Shown piece after piece: positions 1 through 7,586 of a DNA stretch of 64,000 bases (positions are counted from its first letter, which is position 1; each line of letters begins with the position of its first letter). Below the pieces are notes generated by a model. The model worked only from the letters and a program-made list of their open reading frames with translations. It did not search any database and was not told where the DNA came from. The translations under genes were made by a program, and so were the position numbers. This stretch comes from Ruminococcus sp. (GTDB taxonomy: Bacteria > Bacillota > Clostridia > Oscillospirales > Ruminococcaceae), in contig JAJQGO010000019.1 of assembly GCA_021200415.1 (NCBI GenBank), forward strand, positions 124,001 through 188,000. The letters run 5' to 3'.

Positions 1-246
1 GACGGGAAGTGGCACTACGCCGCAATTTCCGAAGGGTTTATGGAGGTTATGCCGGATTTCGCCATAATTCTTGCGGATTACTGTGAGCTGCCGGAGGAAA
101 TTGACGTTAAGCGTGCCGAGGAGGCAAAAAAGCGTGCCGAGGAGAAGCTCCGCCACAAGCAGAGCATTATGGAGTATTATCACACTCAGGCTGCGCTGAA
201 CAAGGCAATGAACAGATTAAAGGTATCGCAGAAGCATTTTAAATAA
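1..246 (+). CDS. atpC: ATP synthase epsilon subunit, C-terminal part (cut by window edge)
   Basis: The reading frame is open from base 1 and gives 81 residues before the stop. The start lies outside the window. It contains the end of the beta-sandwich (WHYAAISEGFMEV) and a charged helical hairpin (KRAEEAKKRAEEKL, then a second helix to the C terminus), the two-part layout of F1 epsilon. In F1Fo ATP synthase this subunit sits on the central stalk, couples gamma rotation to the c-ring and can inhibit ATP hydrolysis. A hairpin terminator follows within 10 bases, as expected for the last gene of an atp operon. Assignment rests on this C-terminal part only. Confidence 0.85.
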   Translation, partial: DGKWHYAAISEGFMEVMPDFAIILADYCELPEEIDVKRAEEAKKRAEEKLRHKQSIMEYYHTQAALNKAMNRLKVSQKHFK

Positions 247-253
247 GATTAAC

Positions 254-283
254 AAAAAAGCACGCCATATGGCGTGCTTTTTC
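254..283. terminator. Intrinsic terminator between atpC and a convergent lipoprotein gene
   Basis: A 7-bp stem (GCACGCC/GGCGTGC) with an ATAT loop is flanked by six A on the left and five T on the right. It can work in both directions and separates two convergent genes. Confidence 0.85.
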
Positions 284-300
284 TATTATGATATGATATA

Positions 301-966
301 TTATTGCTTTGTAAGCTCAAGAGTGCTGCCGGAATTTTCAGTAAGTGTGAGCGTATCTCCGTCAATTTCGTATTCACAGATTGCGTCCTCTTCGGATTCA
401 AATTCAAAGAATTCAACACCCTCGCCTGTGAATTCTACCGTTTCTCCGTCAGCCTTGTATTCGCAGATTTGCAGATTCAGATAAAGCAGCTCACCGTCTA
501 TAGTCATTGTGAAATCCGCGTCAATCTCGCTGAATGTTGACGTAAGCTCGTCATAGAGGTCGCCGCCGACAAGTGTATATTCGCCGTCAATTGAATCCTC
601 ATCAGCGTCGCCGATTCTTTCAACCTCGAGAAGAAGCATTTCCTCATCTGCGCCGTCGTCCTCATCCATAGTAACGCTGAGAGTTGTACCGTCGTATTCC
701 GAATCGAAGGTCACTGTGGAAACTATAAAGTTCTGATCCTCATCGAAATACATGATAGACGAATAGTCAGCTGAAAGCACGACTGTATTGTCCTCCTCAA
801 AGCAGAAGCTGCCGCCCAGATCCTCGTTATACCATCTGCCGATAAGGGCTTCATCTATGTCACTGGATTTGCTTTCGGATTCGCTGTCAGTTTTTCCGTC
901 TCCGCAGCCTGTCATTGCTGCAGCCAATGCTGTACAGGAAAGTAAAATTGCAAGAAGCTTTTTCAT
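301..966 (-). CDS. Acidic lipoprotein, lipocalin-like fold suspected
   Basis: 221 residues. The N terminus is a lipoprotein signal peptide (MKKLLAILLSC, hydrophobic core, lipobox MTGC with Cys21), so the mature protein should be lipid-anchored on the outer face of the membrane. A Ser/Glu-rich spacer follows, then a strongly acidic domain starting GRWYNEDLGG and rich in alternating short strands (CFEEDNTVVL, GTTLSVTMDEDD, GDTLTLTE). This resembles the small beta-barrel proteins found in many Clostridia, but I do not recognise a named family. A GGAGG sits 7 bases before the ATG. Its signal peptide is almost identical to that of the lipoprotein at 44374-45003. Confidence 0.75.
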   Translation of the reverse strand: MKKLLAILLSCTALAAAMTGCGDGKTDSESESKSSDIDEALIGRWYNEDLGGSFCFEEDNTVVLSADYSSIMYFDEDQNFIVSTVTFDSEYDGTTLSVTMDEDDGADEEMLLLEVERIGDADEDSIDGEYTLVGGDLYDELTSTFSEIDADFTMTIDGELLYLNLQICEYKADGETVEFTGEGVEFFEFESEEDAICEYEIDGDTLTLTENSGSTLELTKQ

Positions 967-1030
967 ATGTATCCTCCATAAATTCTATTCTGTGGCTCGC
1001 CGTAGAAACTTACGCGTTCAGAAATTTTCA

Positions 1031-1415
1031 TTGAGCGATATCAAATATGCCACCTAAGCAGATAAAGCGCGCGAAGCAAGCGTAAACGTGATACGCCCAC
1101 AGCGGCTCGCTGCTATAATTATATCACGGCAATTTGAATTTTACAATGATTTTTCTCTTTATTCCATAATTTTTATATGTTTGACTATTTAAATAATACC
1201 TGATGACGTTTTATTTGTCTATTTTCAACATTCTAAGCAGATTAAGCTCGCAAAGCAAGAGTATATGTGAAACGGCAGCGGCAGCGGCTCGCTGTTGAGG
1301 AAATCGCCGGTCTTAAAATCTCTGCTGAGCGATAGCAAATATGCCGCCTAAGCAGATTAAGCGCGCGAAGCAAGCGTAAACGTGATACGCCCGCAGTGGC
1401 TCACTGCCGCAAAAT
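1031..1415. repeat. Three imperfect copies of a structured intergenic repeat
   Basis: Copies lie at about 1031-1117, 1231-1298 and 1323-1415. They share the core CTAAGCAGATTAAGC, GCGAAGCAAGCG and a 3' hairpin. In copies one and two the hairpin is CAGCG-GCT-CGCTG. In copy three it is CAGTG-GCT-CACTG, a compensatory change on both arms. Copies one and three also share GCGT-aaacgtgat-ACGC. No open reading frame with a ribosome binding site occurs here. The 598-base gap 967-1565 otherwise holds only AT-rich sequence and the inverted repeat near 1485. Confidence 0.75.
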
Positions 1416-1474
1416 GCTGTATTTCAACAGCAAAAATTGTGCAGATATACAAAATTGAAAATAATTTTTTTCTT

Positions 1475-1496
1475 ATTCAACGTCTGAGCGTTGAAT
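1475..1496. promoter_or_regulatory. 8-bp inverted repeat upstream of the phage-like cluster
   Basis: ATTCAACG and CGTTGAAT are separated by six bases (TCTGAG), with no T-run after them. It lies about 70 bases before the first phage-like gene. It could be an operator or a transcript hairpin. Function is unknown. Confidence 0.4.
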
Positions 1497-1565
1497 TTGA
1501 CCTCTTTTCAGCCCTCTTATGAACGGTGCTTATCCGTCATGGACTACTGAAAGGAGGTTTTATTT

Positions 1566-2054
1566 ATGCCTGATTCAAATCTTAAACAAAAACGAAAAGC
1601 ATTTTGCTGCAGCTATGTGCTGCTGGGAAATGTGGAGGAGGCTGCGGTAAGAGCAGGCTTCAGCAGAGAATGCGCCCTTTCCGAAGGAGTCGCGTGTCTT
1701 GAATCCGCCGAGTGTAGGAGGCTTATTGCAAAGCTCAGAAATACTCTCGCGGACAGCGGAAATGTTATCTCAGGTCTGAAGCGACTTGCCTTCGGAAGCT
1801 GTACCGATGCGGTTTACCTTGTCTTCGCCGACGAGCTCCCACCTTCAAGCGTTATTTCAAATCTCGATCTGTTTAACGTGTCCGAGATAAAACGTGTGAA
1901 GGGCGGCGGAGTTGAGGTTAAGCTGTTCGACAGACAGAAGGCGCTGGAAAAGCTTTTTGAGTTCGAGAATACCTGTTCCGACCGCGGAAGCGCTGAAAGC
2001 CTTATTGAAGCGCTCACTAAAAATTCGGAGGAGGCAGGCTCTGTTGAGAATTAG
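1566..2054 (+). CDS. terS: Phage-type terminase small subunit
   Basis: 162 residues. The N terminus (KQKRKAFCCSYVLLGNVEEAAVRAGFS) has the helix-turn-helix pattern of Terminase_2-type small subunits, which bind phage DNA and recruit the large subunit for packaging. The middle part (FDRQKALEKLFEF) fits the oligomerisation helices of the family. Start ATG 1566 follows AAAGGAGG by 8 bases. It overlaps the large subunit by 11 bases, as in phage packaging operons. It is the first gene of a nine-gene same-strand cluster. The family assignment rests on the N-terminal pattern and on position. Confidence 0.75.
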   Translation: MPDSNLKQKRKAFCCSYVLLGNVEEAAVRAGFSRECALSEGVACLESAECRRLIAKLRNTLADSGNVISGLKRLAFGSCTDAVYLVFADELPPSSVISNLDLFNVSEIKRVKGGGVEVKLFDRQKALEKLFEFENTCSDRGSAESLIEALTKNSEEAGSVEN

Positions 2055-3294
2055 CTCTTTTTCCGAAAAGCAAAAAACCGCCATTAGCTGGTGGTCACGT
2101 CCCGCATATGCAGGCTATGACGCTGTCATCTGCGATGGAGCTGTCAGAAGCGGCAAGACGCTTTCCATGTCCTTGGGATTTGTTTTCTGGGCATCCGGTT
2201 CATTCAGCGGAGGCACGTTCGCCATGTGCGGCAAAACAATCACCTCTCTCCGCAGAAATGTTGTAACGCCGCTGCTTGATATGCTGCGAGGAATCGGCTT
2301 CACCTGCTGCGAAAGGGTAAGCGGAAATTATGTGGATATAACACTTCTCGGCAGAACGAATCGCTTTTATCTTTTCGGCGGCAAGGACGAAGGCTCTGCT
2401 TCTCTTATTCAGGGAATCACTCTTTCGGGAGTTTTTCTCGATGAGGTTGCGCTTATGCCGCGTTCCTTTGTGGAGCAGGCTCTTGCAAGATGCTCGGTCA
2501 GCGGCTCTAAGATGTGGTTCAACTGCAATCCCGATAATCCCTCTCACTGGTTTTACACGGAGTGGATAAAAAAGGCTGAGGAAAAACACGCCCTTTATCT
2601 CCACTTCACAATGGACGATAATCCTTCTCTTTCGGAAAAGCTGAAAAACCGCTATAAGCGGCTCTATTCCGGAAGCTTCTACGACCGCTTTGTTCTCGGT
2701 AAATGGACTGCCTCGGAGGGCGTCGTTTATCCTATGTTCAGCAGAGAGCGGCATACCTACAGCGGCGATGTGAGCTGTGAAAGATATGTTATTTCCTGCG
2801 ATTACGGAACTGTAAATCCGTCGTCATTCGGTCTGTGGGGCTTTTCGGAGGGAAAGTGGCTGCGTATACGTGAGTATTATTATTCCTCGAAGAGAGAGGG
2901 CATATCACGCACCGATGAGGAGCATTATCAGGCTCTTGAGGAGCTTGCGGGAACGCTGAAAATCGAAAAGGTTATTGTTGATCCGTCTGCGGCAAGTTTT
3001 ATTGAATGCATACGCAGACATAAGCGGTTCAGAGTTGTTAAGGCGCGCAACGATGTTATTACGGGCATAAGGAACGTCAGCGTTGCGCTGAAGCAGGATA
3101 AGCTGCTGATTAACGAATCGTGCAGGGATATTATTCGGGAATTTTCCCTTTATCGCTGGAATGAAAAATCCGCAGGCGATTTTCCGATAAAGGAAAACGA
3201 CCACGCAATGGACGATATGCGGTATTTCGTTTCGGAGATGCTTGCCGATAATGAGGCTGATGAATTCTTTGCGGTTTCGGTCGCAAGGGATTGA
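2044..3294 (+). CDS. terL: Phage-type terminase large subunit (Terminase_3/PBSX type)
   Basis: 416 residues from TTG 2044, which has GGAGGAGG about 8 bases upstream. An in-frame ATG at 1912 has no ribosome binding site and would overlap terS by 143 bases. The N-terminal ATPase has a Walker A variant (GAVRSGKTLS, near residue 40) and a Walker B (GVFLDEVALM). The C-terminal RNase H-like nuclease shows the expected acidic residues (CDYGT, VDPSAASF, DHAMDDMRYF). The enzyme packages and cuts DNA into a prohead. All catalytic motifs are intact, so the gene does not look decayed. Confidence 0.9.
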   Translation: MRISSFSEKQKTAISWWSRPAYAGYDAVICDGAVRSGKTLSMSLGFVFWASGSFSGGTFAMCGKTITSLRRNVVTPLLDMLRGIGFTCCERVSGNYVDITLLGRTNRFYLFGGKDEGSASLIQGITLSGVFLDEVALMPRSFVEQALARCSVSGSKMWFNCNPDNPSHWFYTEWIKKAEEKHALYLHFTMDDNPSLSEKLKNRYKRLYSGSFYDRFVLGKWTASEGVVYPMFSRERHTYSGDVSCERYVISCDYGTVNPSSFGLWGFSEGKWLRIREYYYSSKREGISRTDEEHYQALEELAGTLKIEKVIVDPSAASFIECIRRHKRFRVVKARNDVITGIRNVSVALKQDKLLINESCRDIIREFSLYRWNEKSAGDFPIKENDHAMDDMRYFVSEMLADNEADEFFAVSVARD

Positions 3295-3327
3295 CGCACC
3301 GTTCAGAATCACTTATAAGGAGGAAAA

Positions 3328-4491
3328 ATGAAACTGTTCAAAAAAAAGGAAAAATCCGCTGTGCAGATTGCTCCGGAGCTTTGTTCGGCTCAGAGATACA
3401 CTGAAGGGGATTTACGCCTGCCGCCTGCAATCGAGCCGTTTGAAAAGGAGCTGTACGACAGACTGAGATTTGCTGTTCCTGTAATAGATGCGGCTTTGAT
3501 GAAAATCGTCAGGCTTACGGGCGGCTTCAACGTCATCTGCTCGGACGAGCGATTTCAGGAGGAGCTTGACCTCTTTCTGGAAAATGTTCCGGTGGGACTT
3601 ACCGGAAAATCCTTGGGGGATTTTGTTGACAACTATCTCGACAGTCTGCTCACATACGGCAGCGCGGTGGGTGAAATTGTAATCGACAGCCGTGAAAACT
3701 GCATTGCCGGACTTTTTAACGGAGATATTTCGGCTGTCAATATTGTTTCGGGGGCTGATCCGCTTACACGTTCATATACAATGCGCGGTAAAAACGGCAG
3801 TCTCAGACCTGTTATTCATCCGGAGAGAATCCTGTACTCGACTCTTACGGGAGGACGCTCTCTTCTGAGAGGTCTGCCGGCGCTCAGCAGCATTCTGCTT
3901 CGCATTTATCAGTGCATAGGTCAGAATTTCGACCGTGCAGGCAATGTCCGCTATGCGGTCACATATAAGCCCTCCAAGGACAGCGGTGAGGCTGCGTATT
4001 CCCGCGAAAGGGCAATGCAGATTGCCAAGGAGTGGTCGGACGGTATGAATTCCGCAAAATACGGTCAGGTTAAGGATTTTGTTGCCGTAGGCGATATTGA
4101 TATTAAGGTAATCGGCGCTGAAAATCAGCTTTTCGATACCGAAATTCCTGTGCGTCAGCTTCTGGAGCAGATTGTGGCGAAGCTTTCGATTCCGCCCTTT
4201 CTGCTGGGACTCAATTGGTCATCCACGGAGAGAATGTCTTCCCAGCAGGCGGATATTCTCACCTCGGAGCTGGAGTATTACAGACGTATTCTTACTCCCG
4301 TTATACGTGATGTGGGAAACGCTTATCTCTGTTCAAGAGGAGCTGACGCGGTATGCCGTGTGGAGTGGGAAAACATAAATCTTCAGGACGAATCCGCGCT
4401 TGCGGAGGCACGTCTGAAAAACGCTCAGGCAAGGGAAATTGAACTCAGGCTTGAGGAAATTGAAAAGAAAAATATTTTGGAGGTATATTGA
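3328..4491 (+). CDS. Phage-type portal protein
   Basis: 387 residues. The sequence resembles phage portals: a lead-in of helices (LYDRLRFAVPVIDAALMKIVRLTGG), a segment LLTYGSAVGEIVID, and a C-terminal ERMSSQQADILTSELEYYRRIL helix followed by a charged coiled tail. Portals form a 12-mer ring at one capsid vertex, dock the terminase and pass DNA. Start ATG 3328 follows AAGGAGG. The end overlaps the RBS region of the capsid gene. Position after terL supports the call. The exact portal subfamily is not clear to me. Confidence 0.85.
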   Translation: MKLFKKKEKSAVQIAPELCSAQRYTEGDLRLPPAIEPFEKELYDRLRFAVPVIDAALMKIVRLTGGFNVICSDERFQEELDLFLENVPVGLTGKSLGDFVDNYLDSLLTYGSAVGEIVIDSRENCIAGLFNGDISAVNIVSGADPLTRSYTMRGKNGSLRPVIHPERILYSTLTGGRSLLRGLPALSSILLRIYQCIGQNFDRAGNVRYAVTYKPSKDSGEAAYSRERAMQIAKEWSDGMNSAKYGQVKDFVAVGDIDIKVIGAENQLFDTEIPVRQLLEQIVAKLSIPPFLLGLNWSSTERMSSQQADILTSELEYYRRILTPVIRDVGNAYLCSRGADAVCRVEWENINLQDESALAEARLKNAQAREIELRLEEIEKKNILEVY

Positions 4492-4493
4492 TT

Positions 4494-5453
4494 ATGTATA
4501 ACGATATTAAGCTTGAAAAGGGACTTTACAATCTTAGCGAAAAAAGCTTTACAGCAGCTCTCGAGGAGCTTGACCCGACAGCGAATTACTGCGGAACGCC
4601 TCTTGAAAATCTTGATGCCTATGAGCGTCAGCTCAAGAGATTCAACATCAGAATTTCAGGTAAGGAATGCGACCGTGTTGAGAAATTCTTTACCTCAACT
4701 GAAACAGCTGTTCTTTTTCCGGAATTTGTTTCAAGATGCATAAAAAAGGGCTTTGATGAAACGATTCTTTCATCTGTATGCGCCGCAAAAACAGTCTGCG
4801 GCTGCGGTCAGTATTTAGGCTGCGTTCTCGATGATTCGGCAGATTACACTACCGCGGATGAGGCAGCTGTTCTGCCGTCGGCAACGGTGAGAGAAAGCAC
4901 ATCAGCTACAGTTCTTGCGAAGTATGGCAGACTTGTAAGCGCATCATATGAGGCTATCCGCCAGCAGCGTCTTGATGTTTTCGGCGTTATGCTCAGAAGC
5001 ATTGGCGTAAAGCTTGCCGCATCAGTTACCAAAAAGGCGGTTGAGGTTCTTGCTGCCGACGCAGAGGAAATTACGGCTGCTTCTCTTACATATGCGGATC
5101 TTGCCAAGCTTTACGGCGAATTTGACTGCTTTAGCATGAATGCGCTTATTGCATCTCCCGAAGCGGCTTCAACGATTGTCGCAATGGAGGAGGTTGCCGA
5201 GCTTTCAGCTGACAGCGCGGGAAGAATTGTGCTTCCCTTTGGCGCGGAGCTTATTAAAACGTCAGCTGCGGAGGATAACACTATCATTGGTATTGATAAG
5301 GATTTTGCCCTTGAATTTATCACAAGCTCCGATCTTATTATGGAAACGGACAAGATGATTGACCGTCAGCTTGATCAGATTACGGTTTCGATTACCTGTG
5401 GATTCAGAAAGATTACTCCCGATGCCGTTAAGGTGCTTAAAATAACCGAATAA
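4494..5453 (+). CDS. Phage-type major capsid protein, HK97-like
   Basis: 319 residues from ATG 4494, 10 bases after GGAGG. A TTG at 4488 would leave too little spacing. The segment AYERQLKRFNIRISG...VEKFFTST...VLFPEFVSRCI near residues 45-85 and the C-terminal half (SMNALIASPEAASTIV, then IIGIDKDFALEFI) fit HK97-fold capsid proteins of clostridial phages. It would form the icosahedral shell. There is no long N-terminal scaffold-like delta domain. The gene precedes the putative protease, opposite to the usual protease-then-capsid order. Confidence 0.75.
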   Translation: MYNDIKLEKGLYNLSEKSFTAALEELDPTANYCGTPLENLDAYERQLKRFNIRISGKECDRVEKFFTSTETAVLFPEFVSRCIKKGFDETILSSVCAAKTVCGCGQYLGCVLDDSADYTTADEAAVLPSATVRESTSATVLAKYGRLVSASYEAIRQQRLDVFGVMLRSIGVKLAASVTKKAVEVLAADAEEITAASLTYADLAKLYGEFDCFSMNALIASPEAASTIVAMEEVAELSADSAGRIVLPFGAELIKTSAAEDNTIIGIDKDFALEFITSSDLIMETDKMIDRQLDQITVSITCGFRKITPDAVKVLKITE

Positions 5454-5460
5454 AATGTCA

Positions 5461-5479
5461 GGACGCCGCTAAGGCGTCC
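5461..5479 (+). promoter_or_regulatory. Hairpin between capsid and protease genes
   Basis: GGACGCC and GGCGTCC form a 7-bp stem with a five-base loop. No T-run follows, so it is more likely a message-stability or processing element than a terminator. It could lower expression of downstream genes relative to the capsid gene. Confidence 0.5.
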
Positions 5480-5533
5480 GTGCATTATAACGCACAGCGC
5501 TACAGGTGCGGAGCTGACTTGAAGGAGGAAACT

Positions 5534-6385
5534 ATGGATAACGAACAGCTTGAAAAAATAAATAAATTTACTCGTAGAGAGCTTACGGCTGACGATGTTT
5601 ATGTTTTCAGCGTGATTCTTTGCGATAACGATATTGACAGGGACGGCGAGTGCTTTTCGGACGATGCCCTTGAGGAGCTGAAAAAGCTTTTTGTGGGCAA
5701 AACGGGAATTTCCGATCACAACGCAAGCTCGTCGAACCAGAACGCCAGAATTTTTGATACGGAGGTTGTCACGGATAATACACGCACCACAAAATACGGC
5801 AGCGTCTACAAATATCTTAAAGGCTCGGTTTATATGGTCAGAACTGATGAAAACAAGAGCCTTATTGCCGAAATTGACGGCGGAATCAAAAAGGAGGTCA
5901 GCATTTCATGTACCGCCGCACAGCGGATATGCTCCGTATGCGGCTGCGACAAAAGCAAAACAGCCTGCGCCCACGTCAAGGGGAAAATATATAACGGCAA
6001 GCAGAGCTATACGATTCTCAGGAACATTACCGATGCCTATGAATGGAGCTTTGTGGCTGTTCCTGCACAGGTCAACGCAGGCGTGACAAAGAAATTTTCA
6101 TCAGATGGGGATTTCACCTCAAAGGGCGTTTCCGCCGATGTTGATGAAATTGAGGCTGCCGCAGCGGAGCTTCGCCGTGACATACGCAGGCTTGCTTTCT
6201 TTGCGGGAGGAAAATCCGCTGCCGATACGGCATCGCTTATGGCGGAAAAAATGAATACCCGACAGCTTATTGCGCTGAAAAAATCCTTTGAAAACAAAAG
6301 CTCCGGCAGCCGCTTCGGAGTTGAGGTTCAGCTTGCGGCGGAGAATGATGCGGAGACTGAGAATGCGGATTTTTCCATGAAATAG
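5534..6385 (+). CDS. Putative prohead protease with cysteine-rich insert
   Basis: 283 residues from ATG 5534, which follows AAGGAGG by 7 bases. An upstream ATG at 5480 lacks a ribosome binding site. The core (FSVILCDNDIDRDGECFSDDALEELKKLFVGKTGISDHN, later KKEVSISC and AYEWSFVAVPAQVNAGV) resembles clostridial phage prohead protease/maturation proteins. His in SDHN and Ser in EVSIS are plausible catalytic residues. An insert CSVCGCDKSKTACAHVKGK could bind zinc. The C terminus (about residues 200-283) is helical and may act as internal scaffold. It would process or assemble the capsid made from the gene before it. Protease function is inferred. Confidence 0.6.
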   Translation: MDNEQLEKINKFTRRELTADDVYVFSVILCDNDIDRDGECFSDDALEELKKLFVGKTGISDHNASSSNQNARIFDTEVVTDNTRTTKYGSVYKYLKGSVYMVRTDENKSLIAEIDGGIKKEVSISCTAAQRICSVCGCDKSKTACAHVKGKIYNGKQSYTILRNITDAYEWSFVAVPAQVNAGVTKKFSSDGDFTSKGVSADVDEIEAAAAELRRDIRRLAFFAGGKSAADTASLMAEKMNTRQLIALKKSFENKSSGSRFGVEVQLAAENDAETENADFSMK

Positions 6386-6398
6386 GAGGTGACGGAAA

Positions 6399-6779
6399 AT
6401 GAATATTGAAACGGTTAAATCTATCTTTCAGCTTATTTCGGGTGAGGAGGATACGGAAACGTATCTTCCGTTTATTGAGCTTGCGGTTCTCGAAACGGAA
6501 AAAATGCTTACGGATGGAGCGGATACGGAGGACGCACGTCTTGATTTCCTTTGCGCGGCTATTGCGAATTTTCGCCTTCAGCAGGCTAATTCCGCAAGGG
6601 ACAGATCGGAATCCGTTTACGCGGGAAGGCTTGTATCCTCGTCGGACAGCGGCAGCGCTCTTGAATTTGCCGAAAAGCTGCTTCTGGATTACATGAATCT
6701 CTGCGAGGATCTGATTGATTCACGCACGTTTGTGTTTATGAGCTTCGGCTCGGAGGGGAGGTTGATTGAAAATGCTTAA
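6399..6779 (+). CDS. Phage head-tail connector-like protein
   Basis: 126 residues, mainly helical and acidic (YLPFIELAVLETEKML, then LDFLCAAIANFRLQQA). Size, helix content and position right after capsid genes match the adaptor proteins (YqbG/gp6 type) that bind under the portal. Start ATG 6399 has AGGAGGTGACG upstream. It overlaps the next gene by 8 bases. Sequence similarity by eye is modest, so the role rests mostly on gene order. Confidence 0.55.
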   Translation: MNIETVKSIFQLISGEEDTETYLPFIELAVLETEKMLTDGADTEDARLDFLCAAIANFRLQQANSARDRSESVYAGRLVSSSDSGSALEFAEKLLLDYMNLCEDLIDSRTFVFMSFGSEGRLIENA

Positions 6780-7182
6780 AGCAATTCTCGAAAAAATTGA
6801 ACAGGAGCTGGAAAACAACGGCGTAGAGAGGATTTATACAGCCTTTGACTACATCTCCATAGAGAAAAAGGGAAAGGAAATTTTTACGGTTATCGGCATT
6901 GACAGCTTTGAAAGCTCCGCACCGATTTATTCGGAATCCGTAATTTATCTGCCCTTTAAGGCGGAGGCTGCGGTTTCTCTTGTTGCTCCTGAAAGCTTTA
7001 CAATGGCGGAGCTGTACGATTACTTTGACGGCAGTATTCTTCCTGCCCTGATGAATATGACGAGCCTCACCTGTTCGCTCAGAGATCTCACCATGAAAAA
7101 CGACACGAACATCAACAGGCTGGTACTCAAGGTTAAATTTTCGGTTACGGGCATAACACGTCTTGAAAGGAGCAGCTCATGA
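6772..7182 (+). CDS. Tail-terminator-like phage protein
   Basis: 136 residues from ATG 6772, 10 bases after GGGGAGG (a TTG at 6766 is too close). The fold looks mixed alpha/beta with an N-terminal helix (LKAILEKIEQELENNGVERIY) and many strands. In PBSX-like phages a gene of this size after the connector encodes the YqbJ/XkdJ tail terminator. Function is inferred from order and length. The stop overlaps the next start (ATGA). Confidence 0.45.
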   Translation: MLKAILEKIEQELENNGVERIYTAFDYISIEKKGKEIFTVIGIDSFESSAPIYSESVIYLPFKAEAAVSLVAPESFTMAELYDYFDGSILPALMNMTSLTCSLRDLTMKNDTNINRLVLKVKFSVTGITRLERSSS

Positions 7183-7586
7183 GCAGTTCGACAGAGGTAT
7201 CTCTCAAGGAATCATATCCTGTCCGCATTGGCGCGCTTTTGATGTACTGTGAGCATTTCAAGGCAGTCGGAACAAAAAATCTTGCCGAGAAAACAACGGT
7301 AAGCGGCGATACGTTTTTCTCCAACATGAATAAGAGAGCGTTGAAAATTACCTTTGAGGGCAGAATTTATGACGAATATTTTCCTCTCAGAATGCTGCTT
7401 TATACGGATTCCTTTATGAACGGGGACGGCAAATGCACAGTGGATTACAGGGGGATTACCTTTACCGAATGCCGTGTACAGACATTTACTGTCGAGGATA
7501 AGGGGGAGGATTACATTCACGCCTCCATAACGCTTGTAACTGCCGAAAATACGACTCAGAGCGAGGAGGAAACAGATGGAGGTTAA
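7179..7586 (+). CDS. Tail-tube-like phage protein
   Basis: 135 residues with beta-rich content (ALKITFEGRIYDEYFPLRMLLYTDSF, YRGITFTECRVQTFTVEDKGEDYIHASITLVT). Its size and position before the hub-like protein fit a small tail tube protein such as XkdM or a tube initiator. I do not recognise a precise family. ATG 7179 overlaps the previous stop, which suggests translational coupling. Confidence 0.4.
   Translation: MSSSTEVSLKESYPVRIGALLMYCEHFKAVGTKNLAEKTTVSGDTFFSNMNKRALKITFEGRIYDEYFPLRMLLYTDSFMNGDGKCTVDYRGITFTECRVQTFTVEDKGEDYIHASITLVTAENTTQSEEETDGG

Noticed and set aside
1031-1415. Possible CRISPR array
   Set aside because: Only three copies of unequal length (about 65-90 bases), no even spacers, and copies differ from each other. 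No CRISPR array was found anywhere in the window despite cas3.
1912-2043. Upstream ATG extension of the terminase large subunit
   Set aside because: It would overlap terS by 143 bases without an RBS. The TTG at 2044 has a good one and fits the family start.
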